Assembly: GCF_018294505.1 (NCBI RefSeq)
Contig: NC_057811.1
Coordinates: forward strand, 24,668,329 to 24,732,328
DNA: 64,000 bases
Direction of reading: 5' to 3'
Source: Triticum aestivum
Taxonomy: Eukaryota > Streptophyta > Magnoliopsida > Poales > Poaceae
The notes beneath the pieces are model-generated. The model was not told the origin of the DNA. It searched no databases and saw nothing but the letters and a program-made list of their open reading frames with translations. Position numbers and translations under genes: made by a program. Shown piece by piece: positions 11,935 through 23,643 of the stretch; the stretch's first letter is position 1; every line of letters begins with the position of its first letter.

Positions 11935-12227
11935 ACCACTCCCAATTGTCATCGTGCTCCGAAGGCACCAAGGCAAATGCCACTGGCTCCGAAGGCAACA
12001 TGTAGGAGAAATTGTATATATACCTAATTGCATATATATATACATGTGTATGTGTGAATAATGGTGGTTGTGAGACATTCGATGATATATATATATATGA
12101 TCGGTTCTACGAGAAATTCTATTTATATATATGCATAACATGTACAATATGTAGTATCGTAAAATACCAGCAAATGAAAAAGAATTAAATGGAAAACGCA
12201 AAATTAAAGGGAAAAAATCATGAATCC

Positions 12228-12449
12228 AAAACCCCCCAAACATTTTAGTACAGGTTGGTGTTACCAATCGGTACTAAAGGGCTCCCCGCCCCCGGCGCTG
12301 GCTCGTGCCACGTGGTGCCCCTTTAGCAGCAGTTCGTGTAGAACCGGTACTAAAGGGGGGGCCTTTGGTCCCCACCCTTTAATGCCGGTTACAGAACCGA
12401 CACTAAAGGGCCTTACGAACCGGTGCTATAGCCCGGTTCTGCACTAGTG
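12228..12449 (+). repeat. CACTA copy 1 right terminus: subterminal repeats and terminal inverted repeat
   Basis: Several direct and inverted copies of ggtactaaaggg / ccctttagtaccgg-type units precede the end. The terminus, read inward from the right, is CACTAGTGCAGAACCGGGC. The same arrangement ends copy 2 at 46197. These arrays are the usual transposase-binding region of CACTA elements. Confidence 0.92.
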
Positions 12450-12452
12450 CAG

Positions 12453-13257
12453 GAAGGTTTTGTCAATCCTAAAGGTGCTAACAAAGTGGTCTAGCTCCAG
12501 CGATCCATCTATGGACTGGTGCAAGCATCTCGGAGTTAGAATATACGCTTTGATGAGTTGATCAAAGCATATATAGTTTTATACAGACTTGCGGTGAAGC
12601 CTGTATTTACAAGAAAGTGAGTGGGAGCACTACATCATTTCTGATAAGTATATGTGAATGACATATTGTTGATCAGAAATAATGTAGAATTTTCTGGCAA
12701 GCATAAAGGAGTGTTTGAAAGGAGGTTTTCAAAGAAAGACATTGGTAAAGCTGCTTACATATTGAGCATCAAGATCTATAGATATAGATCAAGACGCTTG
12801 ATAAGTTTTTTCAATGAGTACATACCTTGTCAAGTTTTGAAGTAGTTCAAAATGGAACAGTCAAAGAAGGAGTTCTTGCCTATGTTGCAAGGTGTAAAGT
12901 TGAGAAAAGACTCAAAACCCAACCACGGCAGAAAATAGAAAAGAAAATGAAAAGTCATTCCCTATGCCTTAGTCATAGGTTCTACAAAGTATGTTATGCT
13001 GTGTACCAGACCTATTGTATACCTTAGCATGATTTGGCAAGGGAGTACAATACTGATCTAGGAGTAGATCACTGGACAGCGGTCAAAATTATCGTTAGAG
13101 GACTAAGGAAATATTTCTCAGTTATGGAGGTGATATAAGAGTTCATCCTAAAGAGTTACGTCGATGCAAGCTCTAACACCGATTCGGATGACTCTAAGTC
13201 TCAATCTAGATACATATTGAAAGTGGGAGCAATTAGCTAGAGTAGCTCCATGGAGAG
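12453..13257 (+). pseudogene. C2 Copia pol fragment (reverse transcriptase to RNase H)
   Basis: Broken plus-strand frames match the BARE1/Angela polyprotein: GFVNPKGANKV at the start, a decayed polymerase catalytic block near 12650 (DILLIRNNVEF), then IKIYRYRSRRLI near 12765 and an RNase H-side segment near 13060. Frameshifts and stops are frequent. The fragment is bounded on the left by the CACTA copy 1 terminus and on the right by a Gypsy insertion at 13258. It continues at 20189. Confidence 0.85.
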
Positions 13258-14804
13258 TGATACGTCTCCAACATATCTATAATTTTTGATTGCTCCATGC
13301 TATTATATATTCTGTTTTGGATGTTTAATGGGCTTATTTATACACTTTTATATTATTTTTGGGACTAACCGATTAACCGGAGGCCCAGCCCAAATTGTTT
13401 GTTTTTTTGCCTATTTTAGTGTTTCGCAGAAAAGGAATATCAAACGGAGTCCAAACGGAATGAAACCTTCGGGAGAGTTATTTTTGGAACAAACATGATC
13501 CAGAGGACTTGGAGGCCACGAGGCAGGGGGCGCGCCTACCCCCCTAGGCGCGCCCTCCACCCTCGTGGCTCCACCGACCTACTTCTTCCTCCTATATATA
13601 CCTACGTACCCCCAAACCATCGAGGAGCACCACAAAAACCTAATTCCACTGCCACAACCTTCTGTACCCGTGAGATCCCATCTTGGGGCCTTTTTCGGCG
13701 TCCTGCCAGAGGGGGCATTGATCACGGAGGGCTTCTACATCAACACCATAGCCTCTCCGATGATGTGTGAGTAGTTTACCTCAGACCTTCGGGTCCATAG
13801 TTATTAGCTAGATGGCTTCTTCTCTCTCTTTGGATCTCAATACAAAGTTCTCCTCGATTCTCTTGGAGATCTATTCGATGTAATCTTCTTTTGCGGTATG
13901 TTTGTCGAGATCCGATGAATTGTGTGTTTATGATCAAGATTATCTATGAACAATATTTGAATCTTCTCTGAATTATTTTATGTATGATTGGTTATCTTTC
14001 CAAGTCTCTTCGAATTATCAGTTTGGTTTGGCCTACTAGATTGATCTTTCTTGCAATGGGAGAAGTGCTTAGCTTTGGGTTCAATCTTGCGGTGCTCGAT
14101 CCCAGTGACAGTAGGGGAAACAACACGTATTGTATTGTTGCCATCGAGGATAAAAATATGGGATTTATATCATATTGCATGAGTTTATCCCTCTACATCA
14201 TGTCATCTTGCTTAAAGCGTTACTCCGTTCTTATGAACTTAATACTCTAGATGCATGCTGGATAGCGGTCGATGTGTGGAGTAATAGTAGTAGATGCATG
14301 CAGGAGTCGGTCTACTTGTCACGGACGTGATGCCTATATACATGATCATACCTAGATATTCTCATAACTATGCTCAATTCTATCAATTGCTCGACAGTAA
14401 TTTGTTTACCCACCGTAATACTTATGCTCTTGAGAGAAGCCACTAGTGAAACCTATGGCCCCCGGGTCCATTCTCGATCATATTAATTGCCCGTCAACAA
14501 GCTATTTCTGGCGCCGTTTATTTTGCTTTCTTTACTTTTAGTCTTTATCATAAAATACTAAAAAGATTATCTTATAATCTCTATCAGATCTCACTTTTGC
14601 AAGTGCCCCTGAAGGGATTGACAACCCCTTTATCGCGTTGGTTGCAAGGTTCTTATTTGTTTGCGTAGGTACGAGGGACTTGCGTGTGGCCTCCTACTGG
14701 ATTGATACCTTGGTTCTCAAAAACTGAGGGAAATACTTACGCTACTTTGCTGCATCACCCTTTCCTCTTCAAGGGAAGACCAACGCAGTGCTCAAGAGGT
14801 AGCA
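13258..14804 (+). repeat. 5' LTR of the Sabrina-like element (1547 bp)
   Basis: It begins TGATACGTCTCCAACATATC and ends GGTAGCA. It contains the palindromic ggcgcgcctacc.../ctaggcgcgcc block and a TATA-like ctatatatacc near 13590. Relative to the 3' LTR it lacks about 30 bases after gacttgga near 13510. Confidence 0.92.
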
Positions 14805-14815
14805 AGAAGGATTTG

Positions 14816-14833
14816 TGGCGCCGTTGCCGGGGA
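14816..14833 (+). promoter_or_regulatory. Primer binding site of the Sabrina-like element
   Basis: TGGCGCCGTTGCCGGGGA lies 11 bases inside the 5' LTR. It is the tRNA-Asp-type site common in Athila-related Gypsy elements, and the same motif follows the captured LTRs at 7285 and 41114. Confidence 0.85.
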
Positions 14834-14980
14834 GTCTACGCACAAGTCAACATACCAAGTACCCATCACAAACTCTTATCCCTCGCATTACATTATTTGC
14901 CATTTGCCTCTCGTTTTCCTCTCCCCCACTTCACCCTTGCCGTTTTATTCGCCCTCTTTTCCGGTCGCTTTTCTTTCACC

Positions 14981-15826
14981 ATGTCTGAATCTGGGGAGGT
15001 TATCGCTAGTGAAGGCAATAATAATAACATGGGAAAACTTTGATGCCTTCGATGATCCTCTTGAGGAACCTACTATCTTACATACTAAAAGGTTTTGAGT
15101 CGGTAGTGGTAATATTATTGGGAAAGGAGTTATTCAAGATTTCTTTACTTGTGCCGGTGCTTTCCCATCATGGGTGGCTCTATTCTTCATAGAACTAGTA
15201 GCCTTGCGGATGCGATATCTTTGCTCGTAGTTGAACTTGAAAGGCAATTTCTACATATGCATCCTTGCATACAAAGAATTTTCCTAGAATTTTCTAATAT
15301 TGAGTACTCTTCTGTTAAGCGTGCGGCTACTATCTTTTTGGCCCATGAGTTCAGATTTATAATGAAAGAGGCTAAAGAAATTTTTGCGCATTATAGGGTG
15401 GATGCTGGTAATCCTCCCATAGAAGCTATCCTTTTTAATCAAGAAGACATAATGCGTTTACAATCTTTGGATCATGTTGCCTATAATGAAAACCTTAGAA
15501 AAAAGGTTCCTACCGATGTTTTGGTTGATAGAATTTCTGAACTTAATGGCGACTTTGCTATTCAGAATAATGTGTTAGGTTTTTCTCTTGAGCAAAGACT
15601 CATGACTTTTTGTCAAAAGAACGCTTGTAATGATGAATTGGTTGTGCAATATAAGGGGCCAAGGGAGGAACCCATACCTCCCGAGCTTGATCTTGGGGAC
15701 TTTTGTCCTATTAAAAATAACCCCTTTGATTACTTTTGCTTGCCACAAAGGAAACTTGCTGCTGAACGTAGAGAATATGAAAGGAGTTTTCATGATTTAC
15801 CTTACCATTATTATGGCAATACCTAG
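14981..15826 (+). pseudogene. Gag-like protein of the non-autonomous Gypsy element
   Basis: An ATG at 14981 starts MSESGEVIASEGN, which leaves frame near 15035. The adjacent frame continues (FDAFDDPLEEPTILHTKRF) to a TGA near 15098. The main open part runs to 15826 and encodes a helical, charged protein (FLAHEFRFIMKEAKEIFAHY; NPFDYFCLPQRKLAAERREY) typical of the single ORF in Sabrina-like elements. It has no zinc knuckle or protease motif. At least one frameshift and one stop separate the N-terminus from the rest. Confidence 0.75.
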
Positions 15827-18584
15827 ATCCATCCTCGCTTTTATGCCTAGCTAGGGGCGTTAAACGATAGCGCTTGTTGGGAGGCAACCCAATTTTATTT
15901 TTAGGTTTTTTGCTTTTTCGTTATGTTTAGGAATAAATAATCCATCTAGCTTCTGTTTAGATGTGGTTTTGTGTTTTAATTAGTGTTTGTGCCAAGTTAA
16001 ACCTATAGGATCTTCTTGGATGATAGTTATTTGATCTTGCTGAAAATTCCAGAAACTTTCTGTTCACGAAAACAATTGTTAAAAATTACCAGAACGTGAT
16101 ATAATACTGATTCCAATTGCAGAAGATCAATAAACAAATTATCTAGGTCTTCCTATTTTGGTAGAATTTTTAGAGTTCCAGAAGTTTGCGTTAGTTACAG
16201 ATTACTACAGACTGTTCTGTTTTTGACAGATTCTGTTTTTCGTGTGTAGTTTGCTTATTTTGATGAGTCTATGGTTAGTAAAATAGTTTATAAACCATAG
16301 AGAAGTTGGAATACAGTAAGTTAACACCAATATAATTAAAGAATGAGTTCATTACAGTACCTTGAAGTGGTGTTTTCTTTTCTTTCGCAAACAGAGCTCA
16401 CAAGAGTTTCTGTTAAGTTTTGTGTTGTGAAGTTTTCAAGTTTTGGGTAAAGATTTGATGGATTATGGAACAAGTATTGGCAAGAGCCTAAGCTTGGGGA
16501 TGCCCATGGCACCCCAAGGTAAAATTCAAGGATAACCAAAAGCTTAAGCTTGGGGATGCCCCGGAAGGCATCCCCTCTTTCGTCTTCGTCTATCGGTAAC
16601 TTTACTTGGAGCTATATTTTTATTCACCACATGATATGTGTTTTGCTTGGAGCGTCTTGTATAATTTGAGTCTTTGATTTTTAGTTTGTCACAATCATCC
16701 TCGCTGTACACACCTTTTGAGAGAGGCACACATGATTCGGAATTTGTTAGAATACTCTATGTGCTTCACTTATATCTTTTAGAGCACGGCGGTGGTTATA
16801 TTTTATAGAAATTATTGATCTCTCATGCTTCACTTATATTATTTTGAGAGTCCTTCAGAACAGCATGGTAATTTGCTTTGTTTATAAAATTAGTCCTAAT
16901 ATGATAGGCATCCAAGATAAAAACTATAAAGTGCATTGAATGCTAAGAGAAGTTTGATACTTGATAATTGTTTTGAAATATGAAGATGGTGATATTAGAG
17001 TCATGCTAGTTGAGTAGTTGTGAATTTGAGAAATACTTGTTCTAAAGTTTGTGATTCCCGTAGCATGCACGTATGGTGAACCATTATGTGATGAAGTCGG
17101 AGCATGATCTATTTATTGATTGTATTCCTTATGTGTGGCGGTCGGGGACGAGCGATGGTCTTTTCCTACCAATCTATCCCCCTAGGAGCATGCGCGTAGT
17201 ACTTCGTTTCGATAACTAATAGATTTTTGCAGTAAGTATGTGAGTTCTTTATGACTAATGTTGAGTCCATGGATTATACGCAGCCTCATCCTTCCACCAT
17301 TGCTAGCCTCTCTAATACCGCGCACCTCTTCGCCGGTACCATATACCCACCATATACCTTCCTCAAAACAGCCACCATACCTACCTATTATGGCATTTCC
17401 ATAGCCATTCCGAGATATATTGCCATGCAACTTACCGCCGTTCCATTTATTATGACATGCTTCATCATTGTCATATTACTTTGCATGATCATGTAGTTGA
17501 CATTGTATTTGTGGCAAAGCCACCTTCATAATTCTTTCATACATGTCACTCTTGATTCATTGCATAACCCGGTACACCGCCGGAGGCATTCACATAGAGT
17601 CATAATTTGTTCCAAGTATTGAGTTGTAATTCTTGAGTTGTAAGTAATAAAAGTGTGATGATCATCATTATTAGAGCATTGTCCCATGTGAGGAAAGGAT
17701 GATGGAGAATATGATTCCCCCACAAGTCGGGATGAGATTCCGGACTAAATAAATAAAAAAAGAGGCCATAAAAAAAGAGAGAAGGCCCAATAAAAAATGA
17801 GAGAAAAAGAGAGAAGGGACAATGCTACTATCCTTTTTTCCACACTTGTGCTTCAAAGTAGCACCATGATCTTCATGATAGAGAGTCTCCTATGTTGTCA
17901 TTTTCATATACTAGTGGGAATTTTACATTATAGAACTTGGCTTGTATATTCCAATGATGGGCTTCCTCAAAATGCCCTAGGTCTTCGTGAGCAAGCGAGT
18001 TGGATGCACACCCACTTAGTTTCTTTTGTTGAGCTTTCATACACTTATAGCTCTAGTGCATCCGTTGCATGGCAATCCCTACTCACTCACATTGATATCT
18101 ATTTATGGGCATCTTCATAGACCGTTGATACGCCTAGTTGATGTGAGACTATCTTCTCCTTTTTGTCTTCTCCACAACCACCGTTCTATTCCACCAATAG
18201 TGCTATGTCCATGGCTCACGCTCATATATTGCGTGAAGATCGAAAAAGTTTGAGAACACCAAAAGTATGAAACAATTGCTTCGCTTGTCATCGGGGTTGT
18301 GCATGATTTAAATACTTTGTGTGGTGAAGATAGAGCATAGCCAGACTATATGATTTTGTAGGGATAGCTTTCTTTGGCCATGTTATTTTGAGAAGACATG
18401 ATTGCTTTGTTAGTATGCTTGAAGTATTATTATTTTCATGTTAATATTAAACTTTTATCTTGAATCTTTCGGATCTGAACATTCATGCCACAATAGAGAG
18501 AAATACATTGAAGAATATGCTAAGTAGAATTCCACATCAAAAATTCTGTTTTTATCATTTACCTACTCGAGGACGAGTAGGAAT
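15827..18584 (+). other. Non-coding interior of the Sabrina-like element
   Basis: About 2.75 kb carries no credible frame. It contains two internal copies of TAAGCTTGGGGATGCC (16489-16505 and 16544-16560), the same motif as the true polypurine tract before the 3' LTR. Other frames in this stretch are short and show no family resemblance. Confidence 0.7.
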
Positions 18585-18600
18585 TAAGCTTGGGGATGCT
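18585..18600 (+). promoter_or_regulatory. Polypurine tract of the Sabrina-like element
   Basis: AAGCTTGGGGATGCT abuts the 3' LTR start TGATACG at 18601, the position needed for plus-strand priming. Confidence 0.75.
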
Positions 18601-20183
18601 TGATACGTCTCCAACGTATCTATAATTTTTGATTGCTCTATGCTATTATATATTCTGTTTTGGATGTTTAATGGGCTTATTTATACACTTTTATATTATT
18701 TTTGGGACTAACCTATTAACCGGAGGCCCAGCCCAAATTGATGTTTTTTTTTGCCTATTTCAGTGTTTCGCAGAAAAGGAATATCAAACGGAGTCCAAAC
18801 GGAATGAAACCTTCGGGAGAGTTATTTTTGGAACAAACGTGATCCAGAGGACTTGGAGTGGACGTCAAGAAATCACCGAGGAGACCACAAGGCAGGGGGC
18901 GCGCATACCCCCTCGGCGTGCCCTCCACCCTCGTGGGCCCCTCGTGGCTCCACCGACCTACTTCTTCCTCCTATATATACCTACGTACCCCCAAACCATC
19001 GAGGAGCACCACGAAAACCTAATTCCACCGCCGCAACCTTCTGTACCCGTGAGATCCCATCTTGGGGCCTTTTCCGACGTCCCGCCGGAGGGGGAATTTA
19101 TCACGGAGGGCTTCTACATCAACACCATAGCCTCTCCAATGATGTGTGAGTAGTTTACCTCAAACCTTCGGGTCCATAGTTATTAGCTAGATGGCTTCTT
19201 CTCTCTCTTTGGATCTCAATACAAAGTTCTCCTCAATTCTCTTGGAGATCTATTTGATGTAATCTTCTTTTGCGGTGTGTTTGTCGAGATCCGATGAATT
19301 GTGGGTTTATGATCAAGATTATCTATGAACAATATTTGAATCTTCTCTGAATTCTTTTATGTATGATTGGTTATCTTTGGAAGTCTCTTCAAATTATCAG
19401 TTTGGTTTGGCCTACTAGATTGATCTTTCTTGCAATGGGAGAAGTGCTTAGCTTTGGGTTCAATCTTGCGGTGCTCGATCCCAGTGACAGTAGGGGAAAC
19501 GACACGTATTGTATTGTTGCCATCGAGGATAAAAAGATGGGGTTTATATCATATTGCATGAGTTTATCCCTCTACATCATGTCATCTTGCTTAAAGCGGT
19601 ACTCCATTCTTATGAACTTAATGCTCTAGATGCATGCTGGATAGCGTTTGATGTGTGGAGTAATAGTAGTAGATGCAGGAAAGAGTCGGTCTACTTGTCA
19701 CGGACGTGATGCCTATATACATGATCATACCTAGATATTCTGATAACTATGCTCAATTCTATCAATTGCTCGACAGTAATTTGTTTACCCACCGTAATAC
19801 TTATGCTCTTGAGAGAAGCCACTAGTGAAACCTATGGCCCCCGGGTCTATTCTCCATCATATTAATTTCCCGTCAACAAGCTATTTCTGGCGCCGTTTAT
19901 TTTGCTTTCTTTACTTTTAGTCTTTATCATAAAAATACCAAAAATATTATCTTATCATCTCTATCAGATCTCACTTTTGCAAGTGGCTGTGAAGGGATTG
20001 ACAACCCTTTATCGCATTGGTTGCAAGGTTCTTATTTGTTTGTGTAGGTACAAGGGACTTGCGTGTGGCCTCCTACTGGATTGATACCTTGGTTCTCAAA
20101 AACTGGGGGAAATACTTACGCTACTTTGCTGCATCGCCCTTTCCTCTTCAAGGGAAAACCAACGCAGTGCTCAAGAGGTAGCC
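18601..20183 (+). repeat. 3' LTR of the Sabrina-like element (1583 bp)
   Basis: It begins TGATACGTCTCCAACGTATC and ends GGTAGCC, where the last base of the usual CA terminus is changed to C. The GAGAG duplication and C2 sequence (TATTGTAGACATAG) follow. Confidence 0.92.
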
Positions 20184-20188
20184 GAGAG

Positions 20189-20468
20189 TATTGTAGACAT
20201 AGAAATTTGCAAAATACATATGGATCTGAATATTGCAAACCCGTAGACTAAAATTTCTCTCACAGGCAAAACATGATCATACCTTATTACTCTTGGGTGT
20301 TAATCACATAGCGATGTGAACTATATTATTGACTCTAGTAAACCTTTTGAGTGTTGGTCACATGGCGATGTGAACTATGGGTGTTAATCACATAAAGATG
20401 TGAACTATTGGTGTTAAATCACATGGCGATGTGAACTAGATTATTGACTCTAGTGCAAGTGGGAGACC
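20189..20468 (+). other. C2 Copia 3' internal end with repeats and polypurine tract
   Basis: C2 resumes directly after the GAGAG duplication. From about 20290 to 20455 there are four imperfect copies of gtgttaatcacatggcgatg followed by tgaacta, a hallmark of the BARE1/Angela 3' untranslated region. GCAAGTGGGAGAC at 20456-20468 is the polypurine tract next to the LTR. Confidence 0.88.
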
Positions 20469-20616
20469 GAAGGAAATATGCCCTAGAGGCAATAATGAAG
20501 TTGTTATTTATATTTCCTTATATCATGATAAATGTTTATTATTCATGCTAGAATTGTATTAACCAGAAACTTAGTACATGTGTGAATACATAGACAAAAC
20601 AGAGAGTCCCTAGTAT
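20469..20616 (+). repeat. C2 3' LTR, left part
   Basis: It starts CGAAGGAAATATGCCCTAGA, where the family TG start is changed to CG. It is cut at 20616 by CACTA copy 2 and continues at 46201. The last three bases, TAT, are the CACTA target duplication. Confidence 0.92.
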
Positions 20617-20882
20617 CACTAGTAGAAAAAGGGTCAAATGTTCAGCTCATTAGTCCCGTTTTGTATTTGAGCCGGCACTAATGTAACCATTAGTGCCGGT
20701 TCCAATGGCTAGGCGGGCCGCTCTCATTAGTACCGGTTCGTGCCGAACTTTTAGCACCGGTTCGTGCCACGAACCGGTACTAAAGAGAGTGGTGGCAGGA
20801 TGTTGTCAGACTGGGGCCCCTCCAGCACCTTTAGTACCGGTTCTTGCCACGAACCGGTACTAAAGGGCGTCCTATATAAACC
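20617..20882 (+). promoter_or_regulatory. CACTA copy 2 left terminus, subterminal repeats and TATA box
   Basis: At least six direct and inverted units of the type ttagtaccggttcgtgcc / gaaccggtactaaag lie within 250 bp of the CACTA end. CCTATATAAAC at 20871-20881 is a good TATA box for the element's transcription unit. These repeats are where CACTA DNA-binding proteins are known to bind. Confidence 0.85.
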
Positions 20883-21521
20883 CTTCATCCACCCGAGCTC
20901 GCTTTGTTTTTTCCCTTTCCCCTCTCCTCTTTGTTCTTCCCCTCTACCCTCGAGCTCATCACACATTTTGCCCAAATTTTGTCAAGATTTGAAGGCCCCC
21001 ATCCATTCAAGTGATCACAAAGGTAAGCAACTTTGTCCTTTCATCTCTCATTGCTAGATTAGCTCTTGAATGCTTTATATAGTCATTAATTTGTGGGTTT
21101 TAGTAATTTGGGAGGAATCATGTGTGGTAGTTTATTTGATTTATATGCAATTTGAGCTCAAAATAACTCTTAGTTTGCATATGTAGGTGTGGTTTTCTTA
21201 GTGCCTTCCCGTCTCCTTCCTAACCACAGTCGATCGTCCGCACCTTCCTATCGCCAGCACCACCTTGTGGTGAGCCTCTTGTTCTAATATTTTTTATGTA
21301 AAAAAATCTTGTTTGTGTGATTTAGATATATAGTTACTTGTATAATTATGTTACTCGTACGTTGTTTGTTATACATAGTGCCATGGTTTTGATATCCTTC
21401 CCGGTCGGCCCTCGTCCGTGTTATGATTCGGATGTGGTATATTCTCTTTTAAAACTATTTGTTGCATTTCGTGTTCATGACAAATTATGCCCATCAAGTT
21501 GACATAGATATTTTTATCTAG
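20883..21521 (+). other. CACTA copy 2 5' untranslated and intronic region
   Basis: A pyrimidine-rich leader (20900-20990) is followed by AT-rich, intron-like DNA with GT/AG-flanked short segments (for example gtaagc at 21023). No long frame is seen. A possible small exon is at 21381-21437. Confidence 0.5.
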
Positions 21522-21826
21522 GAGGTATGTGAACCGGAAATTCCAACCGACCCTATTGTCGAGAGGTTAAATTTAGTTGAAAGAGAAAACGAGTATTTGA
21601 AAGAAAAATTGAAAAGAATTGAGGGGGAGAAGATGGAATTGGAGTTACATGTTGCCGATGTCATCGATGATCACAAGATCAAGATGGAGAAATGCGTTTG
21701 AAGATTAGAAAGATTAGAAAATATGCCATTGATAGTGAGGCTTGGTATCATTATTCTATTGGATCAATTGTTACCTTAGTTGCGATCTTGATTGCATTTG
21801 TTTATGTATTTCAATGCTTTAGCTAG
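21522..21826 (+). pseudogene. CACTA small ORF: coiled coil plus C-terminal membrane segment
   Basis: After an intron-like acceptor (tctag at 21521) the frame reads EVCEPEIPTDPIVERLN, then a charged heptad-rich helix (VERENEYLKEKLKRIEGEK) to a TGA at 21699. In the next frame it continues KIRKIRKYAIDSEAWYHY and a hydrophobic stretch (GSIVTLVAILIAFVYVF) ending at TAG 21824-21826. A single-base indel near 21690 explains the break. I recall similar proteins from other Triticeae CACTA elements. The predicted form is a membrane-anchored coiled coil. Its role in transposition is unknown, and it may be a separate gene or a 5' part of the transposase unit. Confidence 0.6.
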
Positions 21827-21902
21827 AGAGTTATTTGTATGTTGCATTTAAGTGTTGTATGAACTTGTATTAATTTGGTCTTTTCGGTGTTGTGTAATAA
21901 AG

Positions 21903-22495
21903 ATGAGTCGGCAATGGATGTACGATGACCGATGCTCTTCCCAGTTCATTAATGGCGTGCATACTTTCTTGATTGCAACTGAGGCAAACAAGCGGGCGGA
22001 TGGTTTTATGCCTTGTCCATGTGCTGGCTGTAAGAATGATCGGAATTACTCTAAGTTGAAAATCATTCACATCCACCTGTTTGAGTCAGGTTTCATGCCC
22101 CACTATAATGTTTGGACCAAGCACGGAGAAAGAGGGGTTATGATGGAAGACAATGAAGAAGAAGAGGACGACGACAGCTATCCTGGCCATGGGTTCCCTG
22201 AATACGATGGTACAACAATGGGGGAAGAAGCTGAGCCGGCAATGCGGGAAGAAGCTGAAGAAGAGGCATCAGATGAGCCCGCTGATGATCTAGGTCGGGC
22301 CATTGCCTATGCAAAGAGAAACTGTGCAAGTGAAAAGGAGAAGAAGAAGTTGCAGCGCATGTTAGAGGATCACAAGAAATTGTTGTACCCGAATTGCGAA
22401 GCTGACAAGAAAAAGCTGGGCACCACACTGGAATTGCTGCAATGGAAGGCAGGGAATGGTGTATCTCACAAGGGATTTGGAAAGTTGTTGGTATT
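21903..22495 (+). pseudogene. CACTA TNP2-like transposase, N-terminal exon (copy 2)
   Basis: From the ATG at 21903 the frame reads MSRQWMYDDRCSSQFINGV and includes CPCAGCKN and HLFESGFMPHYNVW. This is the Transpos_assoc N-terminal domain of CACTA transposases, with paired Cys residues suggesting metal binding. An acidic linker (EEEEDDDSYPGHGFPEYDG) and a charged helix follow. The exon is interrupted after 22495 by G2. The coding phase resumes without change at 33866 when G2 and one GTATT are set aside. It is non-functional here because of the insertion and downstream stops. Confidence 0.9.
22491..22495 (+). repeat. G2 target site duplication, left
   Basis: GTATT here and at 33861-33865 flank G2, a perfect 5-bp duplication that proves insertion into the CACTA transposase exon. 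Confidence 0.95.
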
Positions 22496-23643
22496 TGTCG
22501 GTGTGGAACGACAACTATGGGATCACAAGAATCCCTACTACGGTTGCCGGGCCGCGGGGTTGCGAGAAGAGCAGGGCTAGTAGACAGCACAAGGACCGTT
22601 TACCCAGGTTCGGGCCTCGAGGATGCGTAAAACCCTAGTCCTGCTTTGGTGGGTGTATTTCAGAGAGTGCTTGAGCTCTCGAAGTAGCTGTGGTGAATGC
22701 GTGGTTCGAAAGAGCCGAATCCTTCTCCAATATGCCATGGGCCTCCTTTTATAGTCGGAAGGGGCTGCCACAGTGGCACACAGGAGGTGGAAAGGCGTAC
22801 AGTGCCCTGAGCTTATCGCGTGTATTACAGGACAAAACGCCTTTAATGCGTAGCTTAGGTGTCCCCCTGCTTTATCGGGGACGGGGGCGAGGCCCGTCCC
22901 ATCCGTCGCCGCTCCTCCTCGCTTTGACACGCGCCTTGGCCAGCGATGCGTGCTGCGCCATGTAGGCAGGCAGGCAGCTGAGGTGGCGCGGTGGTGGAGC
23001 CTTCACGAAGATCTGCATGCCGCCACGCAGGCGCTCGATGAGTTGGCCTGGGGGGCTGCATGTTGCCACGCGGGTGCCCGCCCAGCTGGTTGGGCTGGCA
23101 GCTGCATGTGAACGGTGGTGGAAGCTTGGTTGGCGTGGGCCTGGCGGTGGCCTCGCTGGCATCCTTGGCGAGGCCCTTGCTAGGTGGCCCGGCAAGGGTC
23201 TTGCCGTGGCGTGCTGTCGTCCCCGACAAGGGCCTTGCCGGGGGTCTGGTGGCCTTCCTCGGCAAGGATCTTGCCGAGGATCGTCGTCGTCTAATCCTCA
23301 TCTGATCTTGAATATGTCTTCACAAAGATCTGCATGCCACCACAGAGGTGCCTTCCCGAGCCCTGGCCCCACGTGGATGATGGCGTTGGGGACCGTGGGC
23401 TCAAGGGTGGCTCGCTCTGTTGGTGTGGGGCGAGCTGCCCCGGCAAGGGTCTTGCCGGGGCAACCTGCTTCGTCCCTCTGCTCCTCGTGGTCTCGGCCTT
23501 GGTGTTGCTCTGATTATCTTGGCCTTCGGTCTTACCTTGGCTCACCTCCCCTGTTCTGCTTGGTGCGACCATGGGCGTGGCTCCGACTGCCCGTGCATAG
23601 GTAAAGGGGTACAAAAGCGTGCCCCTCTTTTTGTACACCGACA
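22496..23643 (-). repeat. G2 3' LTR (1148 bp)
   Basis: It runs from TGTCGGTGTGGAACG at 22496 to GTACACCGACA at 23643 on the plus strand. It contains four palindromic units of the type CGGCAAGGGTCTTGCCG (near 23183, 23225, 23259, 23440). On the minus strand a TATAAAAG box lies at about 22746-22753. Confidence 0.93.

Larger units (their letters stand above)
3926..12449 (+). mobile_element. CACTA transposon copy 1 (3' portion)
   Basis: This is co-linear with 35911-46197 at high identity by eye. It contains the end of the TNP2-like gene, a tandem repeat block, a captured Gypsy fragment, the second gene, and a right terminus ending in CACTAGTG with TTTAGTACCGGTT-type subterminal repeats. The left part is displaced by C1 and lies outside the window. 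The right flank is C2 pol; the next three bases are CAG, the likely target duplication, which cannot be confirmed without the left end. Relative to copy 2 it lacks about 1.8 kb (37878-39705 of copy 2). Confidence 0.93.
13258..20183 (+). mobile_element. Non-autonomous Gypsy element (Sabrina/WHAM-like)
   Basis: Two LTRs (13258-14804 and 18601-20183), a primer site, one gag-like frame, a long non-coding interior and a polypurine tract make a complete 6.9-kb element. GAGAG at 13253-13257 and 20184-20188 is a perfect 5-bp target duplication inside C2. No reverse transcriptase or integrase is present, so movement would need proteins from a partner element. By eye the first 250 bases of the two LTRs differ at about eight positions. 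The exact family name is uncertain. Confidence 0.9.

Noticed and set aside
17251..18253. Short frames in the Sabrina-like interior with hydrophobic stretches
   Set aside because: They are short, overlap on several frames and lie in the non-coding interior typical of these elements.
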